Assembly: GCF_022869005.1 (NCBI RefSeq)
Contig: NZ_JALIEA010000011.1
Coordinates: 280,416-344,415 of the forward strand
Length of the DNA: 64,000 bases
Direction of reading: 5' to 3'
Origin: Corynebacterium kalidii
Lineage (GTDB): Bacteria > Actinomycetota > Actinomycetes > Mycobacteriales > Mycobacteriaceae
Notes under the pieces: generated by a model
Database searches by the model: none
What the model was told of the DNA's origin: nothing
Seen by the model: only the letters and a program-made list of their open reading frames with translations
In this document: positions 60,580 through 64,000 of the stretch, piece by piece
How the letters are laid out: each line of letters begins with the position of its first letter
How positions within the stretch are numbered: position 1 is the first letter of the stretch
Translations under genes and position numbers: made by a program

Positions 60580-62317
60580 CGGTATGCGTCAGGTCGGTGG
60601 TCTGCTCATGGCCGCGGTGATGGCGGGCGGGCTCGTCGCCTGTACCACGCTTCCCGGCGAGTCGACCCCGGAGGCGGTGTCGCCCTATGTGTCGGTGCCC
60701 GACACCGGCAACCTGCCGAAGCCGTCCGACGGGCAACCGCCGGACCTGCTGCTGCGGGACTTCTACCTGGCGTCGACGTCGCAGGCGAACAACCGGCAGG
60801 CAGCCAAGGAGTTCCTCACGGCGTCGACGGCCGACGACTGGCAGGACAGTGAGTCCACCCGGATCCTCGACCGGCTCGACCTCAACGCCACCGGGGGTGC
60901 CTCGGGTGACGAGGTGACCTATGTCGTGCGCGGTACGGTCGTCGGACGGCTCGGTACCGGTGGGGTGTACCAGACCGAGAACAGCCCCTACGAGGAGGAG
61001 GTCACCCTGGAGCGTGGTGACGACGGCTGGCGGATCACCGACCTGCCCGACGGGGTCGTCATGGACCGCAGTGATTTCGTGGGGGCGTACCAGGCGCACG
61101 ACCTGTACTTCCTGGACCCGACGAAGCGGTTCCTTGTGCCGGACCGGCGCTGGATCTACAACCGTCAGGACAACATCGGTTTCTCCCTGGTCTCACTGTT
61201 GGCCGGCGGCGCCCGTAACCAGCTGCGTGACGCGGTGGAGACCGAGTTCCCCTCCGGTAACGGGGTGCAGGCGGCGGTGGAGGAGGACGGCACCTTCACC
61301 GTGGACATCGGCGGCATCGCCGACCTGCCGGTGGACGACCGGGACGTGCTGGCGGCCCAGCTGGTGTGGACGCTGGCGGCGTCGGACGTGCGTGGCCCGT
61401 ACCGGCTCCTCGCCGACGGCGCGGCGGTGACCGACGACGGCCGGGAGGACTGGTCGTTGGCCGACGTCGCGTCCTTCGATCCGCAGGCCGTCTCCGCTGA
61501 ACCCCTGCGCGCGCTCCGGGACGGCGCACTGGTCGAGGGCGACACCGGGGTCACGGTGCCGGGGTGGACGGCCTCGGGGCAGCTCGAGTCCGCGGCGTCC
61601 GGCGGGCCCCGCGGCGAGGCCGAGGGCAGGATCGCGGCGGTCTCGGGACGGGGCGACAGCGAGCGGTCGTTGCTGGTCGGCGATATCGGCGGGGAACCGG
61701 CGACGGCGCTGACCGCACGGTCGCTGTCGCGGCCGTCGTGGAGCGGTGACGCCCAGAACCTCTATGTCGTCGCTGACGGCAGGCGGGTCCACCGGCTGGA
61801 GCCCACCGGGTCCGGTGTGCAGATGGAGGAGTCCACGGTGGACACCTCCGCCCTGGACAGTCTGCGGATCAACGACCCCAGGATCAGTGTGTTCACCGTG
61901 TCGCGCGACGGGACGAGGGCGGCGATGCTGATCAACGGCCGGTTGTTCGTCAGCGTGCTGCAGCGGGGTGCCGATGGAGGTGACTCGATGAGCCTGGGCG
62001 TCCCGATGGAGGTCGGCCAGCGGGTCGGTGACACGGCGCTGTCGGTCGACTGGCGGGACGACGGGTCACTGCTGGTCGGCACCCGCGCCAACGATGCGCC
62101 GGTGTGGGTGGTGACGGTCGACGGTTCGGAGGCGACCCAGCTGTCCAGCCGGAACATCACCGCACCGGTGGTGGCGGTCGGCTCGTCCGGGTCGGTGCAG
62201 TACATCCTCGACTCCCGGGCGATGCTGCAGCTGGACGTCGAGGACACCGAGGCCCGGTTCTGGCGTGAGGTGCCGGCGCTGCAGGGCGCCAGGGCCGTCC
62301 CGATCCTGTCGAAGTAG
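60560..62317 (+). CDS. lpqB: lipoprotein LpqB
   Basis: 585 residues. Lipoprotein signal with lipobox GGLVAC (GLLMAAVMAGGLVAC), then a GerMN-type domain and a C-terminal beta-propeller-like region (LLVGDIGGEPATALTARSLS; RINDPRISVFTVSRDGTRAA). LpqB interacts with MtrB outside the membrane and tunes MtrAB signalling. GTG 60560 or ATG 60566; both lie within the end of mtrB, so translation is coupled. Confidence 0.94.
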   Translation: MTMTRADGMRQVGGLLMAAVMAGGLVACTTLPGESTPEAVSPYVSVPDTGNLPKPSDGQPPDLLLRDFYLASTSQANNRQAAKEFLTASTADDWQDSESTRILDRLDLNATGGASGDEVTYVVRGTVVGRLGTGGVYQTENSPYEEEVTLERGDDGWRITDLPDGVVMDRSDFVGAYQAHDLYFLDPTKRFLVPDRRWIYNRQDNIGFSLVSLLAGGARNQLRDAVETEFPSGNGVQAAVEEDGTFTVDIGGIADLPVDDRDVLAAQLVWTLAASDVRGPYRLLADGAAVTDDGREDWSLADVASFDPQAVSAEPLRALRDGALVEGDTGVTVPGWTASGQLESAASGGPRGEAEGRIAAVSGRGDSERSLLVGDIGGEPATALTARSLSRPSWSGDAQNLYVVADGRRVHRLEPTGSGVQMEESTVDTSALDSLRINDPRISVFTVSRDGTRAAMLINGRLFVSVLQRGADGGDSMSLGVPMEVGQRVGDTALSVDWRDDGSLLVGTRANDAPVWVVTVDGSEATQLSSRNITAPVVAVGSSGSVQYILDSRAMLQLDVEDTEARFWREVPALQGARAVPILSK

Positions 62318-62335
62318 GACGGGGTCGGGGGCGTC

Positions 62336-63034
62336 GTGCGGGTGGGGGAGCTCGCCGGTCTGGTGTGGCGGGACGATTGCCTGGCGTGCGGACGGGTCGA
62401 CGCGTCACCGGCGGTGGAGGGGCTGTCCCTGTGCCGCGGGTGCGCCGCGGACCTGCGGCGCGTGCCGTCGCGGGTCCCGGGGCCCGGGAAGCTTCCCGTG
62501 TTCACCGCCGGCATGTACGGGGGTGCACACCGCGGTGTCGTCCTGGCAGCGAAGGAGCAGCGACGTGCCGACGCGGTCAGGGTCGCAGGTGCGGTCATGG
62601 CCGGCGTACTGCGGCATGTGGTGGCCGAGGGGCTGCTGCCCGATCCCCGGCTGGCTCCGTTGGTGCTGCTCCCGGCACCGACGACCAGGCGGGCGGCGAA
62701 GGACCGGGGCGGGTGTGTGGTCCGGCGTGCCGCGGACGTCGCCTGTGCGGAGCTGGGGGAGGGGTGCCATGTCGTGTCCGCGGCGACGATGGCCCCGTCC
62801 TCCCGCGACTCGGTGGGTCTGGGCAGGGGCGAACGCGCGGCGAATATCGCCGTCAACCTGCGGATCGACCCGGGCAGTGTGCGGCGGGCGGCGCGTATCC
62901 TGCGCGCGACGGGGGCCGCGGCGTGCATCGTCGACGACGTCAGCACGACCGGTGCCACACTGTCGGGGTTCGCCGCCGCATTGGCCGCCCATGGTCTGAC
63001 GGTGGACGCCGCGGTGGTGGTCGCACAGGCATGA
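62336..63034 (+). CDS. comF: ComF-family phosphoribosyltransferase-like protein
   Basis: 232 residues. N-terminal zinc-finger cysteines (DDCLACGR and LCRGCAADLR) and a PRPP-binding loop ACIVDDVSTTGATLSGFA. In naturally competent bacteria ComF aids DNA uptake; in actinobacteria without competence genes nearby its role is unclear. GTG start 18 nt after lpqB. Same position as Rv3242c. Confidence 0.88.
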   Translation: MRVGELAGLVWRDDCLACGRVDASPAVEGLSLCRGCAADLRRVPSRVPGPGKLPVFTAGMYGGAHRGVVLAAKEQRRADAVRVAGAVMAGVLRHVVAEGLLPDPRLAPLVLLPAPTTRRAAKDRGGCVVRRAADVACAELGEGCHVVSAATMAPSSRDSVGLGRGERAANIAVNLRIDPGSVRRAARILRATGAAACIVDDVSTTGATLSGFAAALAAHGLTVDAAVVVAQA

Positions 63035-63268
63035 GCCGGACATGAGACCGTTGCAAGAAGGCCCTGAACGGTGCAAATGGTGTGGTTGTGCGGACCGTCG
63101 TCGGGCCGGCGTGGTTGCAGGGGTAGCGCAGCGGGGGCAGGAGTGGGCTGGACCGCCCCCAACGCGGTCCGAACGTCGGTACTATCGGGAGGGAAGCTGT
63201 CGCCAAGCGTCGTCGGTGGACAATCCCGTTCACCGGTGACAGGCGGCGTGGAGACCGGGAGGATGAGT
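63035..63268. other. 234-nt intergenic region upstream of hpf
   Basis: Contains TACTAT (63180-63185), a likely -10 for hpf with a leader of about 75 nt, and GGGAGG before the start. No gene or strong hairpin seen otherwise. Confidence 0.5.
63180..63185 (+). promoter_or_regulatory. -10 box TACTAT for hpf
   Basis: Good hexamer in a GC-rich gap; transcription would begin near 63193. Confidence 0.5.
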
Positions 63269-63949
63269 ATGACTGTCCAGAACCAGCAGGACATCACGGC
63301 GGAGGGTGCTGCTCCGGAGGCACAGGTGGAGATCACCGGCCGCAACGTGGAGATTCCCGAGCACTTCGCAGACCGGGTGAACGCGAAGCTCGCCAAGGTC
63401 GAACGGCTCGATCCGACTCTCACCTACTTCCATGTGGAGCTCCAGCACGAGCGCAACCCGCGCCGTGCGGATGAATCCGACCGCATCCAGATCACCGCCA
63501 CCGGCAAGGGCCACATCGCCCGGGCCGAGGCGAAGGAGGATTCCTTCTACGCCGCCCTGGAGGCGGCCATCGCCAAGATGGAACGGTCGCTGCGCAAGGT
63601 CAAGGCGCGCCGTAAGATCTCCCGGTCCGGGCACCGCGCCCCGGTCTCGGTCGGGGAGGCCACGGCCGACCTCGTGCAGGAGGCCGAGCGGGAGGCGGCG
63701 GAGCAGCCCGGCCCGTTCGACGTCGACCCCTACGCCGAGCAGTTCCAGCCGGGTCGCGTCGTCCGCGAGAAGGAGCACCCGTCCACCCCGATCAGCGTCG
63801 ATGACGCGCTGAGCGAGATGGAGCTGGTCGGGCACGACTTCTACCTGTTCGTCAACGAGGAGACCGGACGGCCGTCGGTGGTGTACCGTCGCCGGGCCTA
63901 CGACTACGGTCTGATCGCCCTGACCGAAGAGGCTGAGGCCACGGAGTAA
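63269..63949 (+). CDS. hpf: ribosome hibernation promoting factor, long form
   Basis: 226 residues. N-terminal HPF/YfiA domain (VEITGRNVEIPEHFADRVNA; KMERSLRKVKARRK) that sits in the 30S decoding site, a linker, and the C-terminal dimerisation domain (DALSEMELVGHDFYLFVNEETGRPSVVYRRRAYDYGLIAL) that makes 100S ribosomes. The ATG at 63263 is directly on the GGGAGG (63257-63262), so ATG 63269 with 6 nt spacing is taken. Same place as Rv3241c, upstream of secA. Confidence 0.93.
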   Translation: MTVQNQQDITAEGAAPEAQVEITGRNVEIPEHFADRVNAKLAKVERLDPTLTYFHVELQHERNPRRADESDRIQITATGKGHIARAEAKEDSFYAALEAAIAKMERSLRKVKARRKISRSGHRAPVSVGEATADLVQEAEREAAEQPGPFDVDPYAEQFQPGRVVREKEHPSTPISVDDALSEMELVGHDFYLFVNEETGRPSVVYRRRAYDYGLIALTEEAEATE

Positions 63950-64000
63950 CCGCTGGTAGGACCGGTATCGTCCGGTGGTCGGCGCCCCGGGGACAGGATG
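63950..64000. other. start of the gap downstream of hpf
   Basis: A small inverted repeat ACCGG-TATCGT-CCGGT follows hpf. The window ends in ATG (63998-64000), which by synteny could be near the start of secA, but this cannot be shown. Confidence 0.3.

Noticed and set aside
63998..64000. ATG at the very end as start of secA
   Set aside because: Synteny suggests secA here, but no codon beyond the ATG is visible, so it cannot be supported.

Overview
The window is high-GC DNA with very densely packed genes, and almost every protein in it is of actinobacterial type. The gene order points to a Corynebacterium-like member of the Mycobacteriales: upp/pmmB/PNP/amiA, accBC-sseA-maf-accE-accD-birA-PH-purK-purE, lcpA-rmlD-wbbL-manC-whcD-manB-manA and sahH-tmk-mtrA-mtrB-lpqB-comF-hpf. 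As I remember the genomes, this is the order of M. tuberculosis Rv3241c-Rv3311 and of C. glutamicum from about cg0786 to cg0867. The corynebacterial features are a fused AccBC, a tus-type sugar importer beside this block, and a very high share of -10 boxes lying 6-8 nt before a start codon (leaderless mRNAs). No rRNA, tRNA, CRISPR array, insertion sequence or prophage was seen.

Region by region: 1-903 is the tail of a sugar ABC importer (permease end plus ATPase). 917-6312 is an accessory block: an FHA-like protein, a single-pass protein with an outer domain, a PknB-like Ser/Thr kinase, a J-domain-like membrane protein and two more membrane proteins. 6345-8702 holds a DUF222/HNH protein and a second single-pass protein whose outer domain resembles the one at 1707-2408. 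8802-11641 (minus) is a WXG100-like protein, an NlpC/P60 hydrolase without a signal peptide, an unlisted 59-residue protein and a 432-residue conserved protein. 11703-16359 is nucleobase and sugar-phosphate metabolism plus an M20 amidohydrolase. 17115-25582 (minus) is the acyl-CoA carboxylase region (accBC, accE, accD) with glpK, a rhodanese, Maf and a DUF559-type protein between 23-bp direct repeats. 25662-29005 is birA, a PH-domain protein, purK and purE.

29028-31513 holds a DUF218 protein and a TPM-type protein. 31542-36270 (minus) is a complete trehalose/maltose-type ABC importer with a 71-residue membrane protein at its end. 36333-40322 is a NarL-type two-component system followed by an ABC exporter, separated by a 24-bp perfect palindrome. 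40333-43938 holds small conserved proteins and the NAD(P)HX repair enzyme. 43966-53636 is cell-envelope sugar supply: LCP ligase, dTDP-rhamnose synthesis, rhamnosyl transfer, GDP-mannose synthesis and the regulator WhcD. 53633-55258 is a membrane protein, a structured non-coding stretch and a DUF4259 protein. 55363-63949 is sahH, tmk, the MtrAB-LpqB envelope/cell-division signalling module, comF and hpf.

Functionally, the window joins fatty-acid/mycolate precursor supply (AccBC, AccD, AccE, and BirA for biotinylation), arabinogalactan linker and mannan precursor supply (RmlD, WbbL, ManC, ManB, ManA, Lcp), and envelope-stress signalling (STPK/FHA, MtrAB, NarL-type system). The accessory block at 917-8702 is the least familiar part and the best candidate for an undescribed signalling system.
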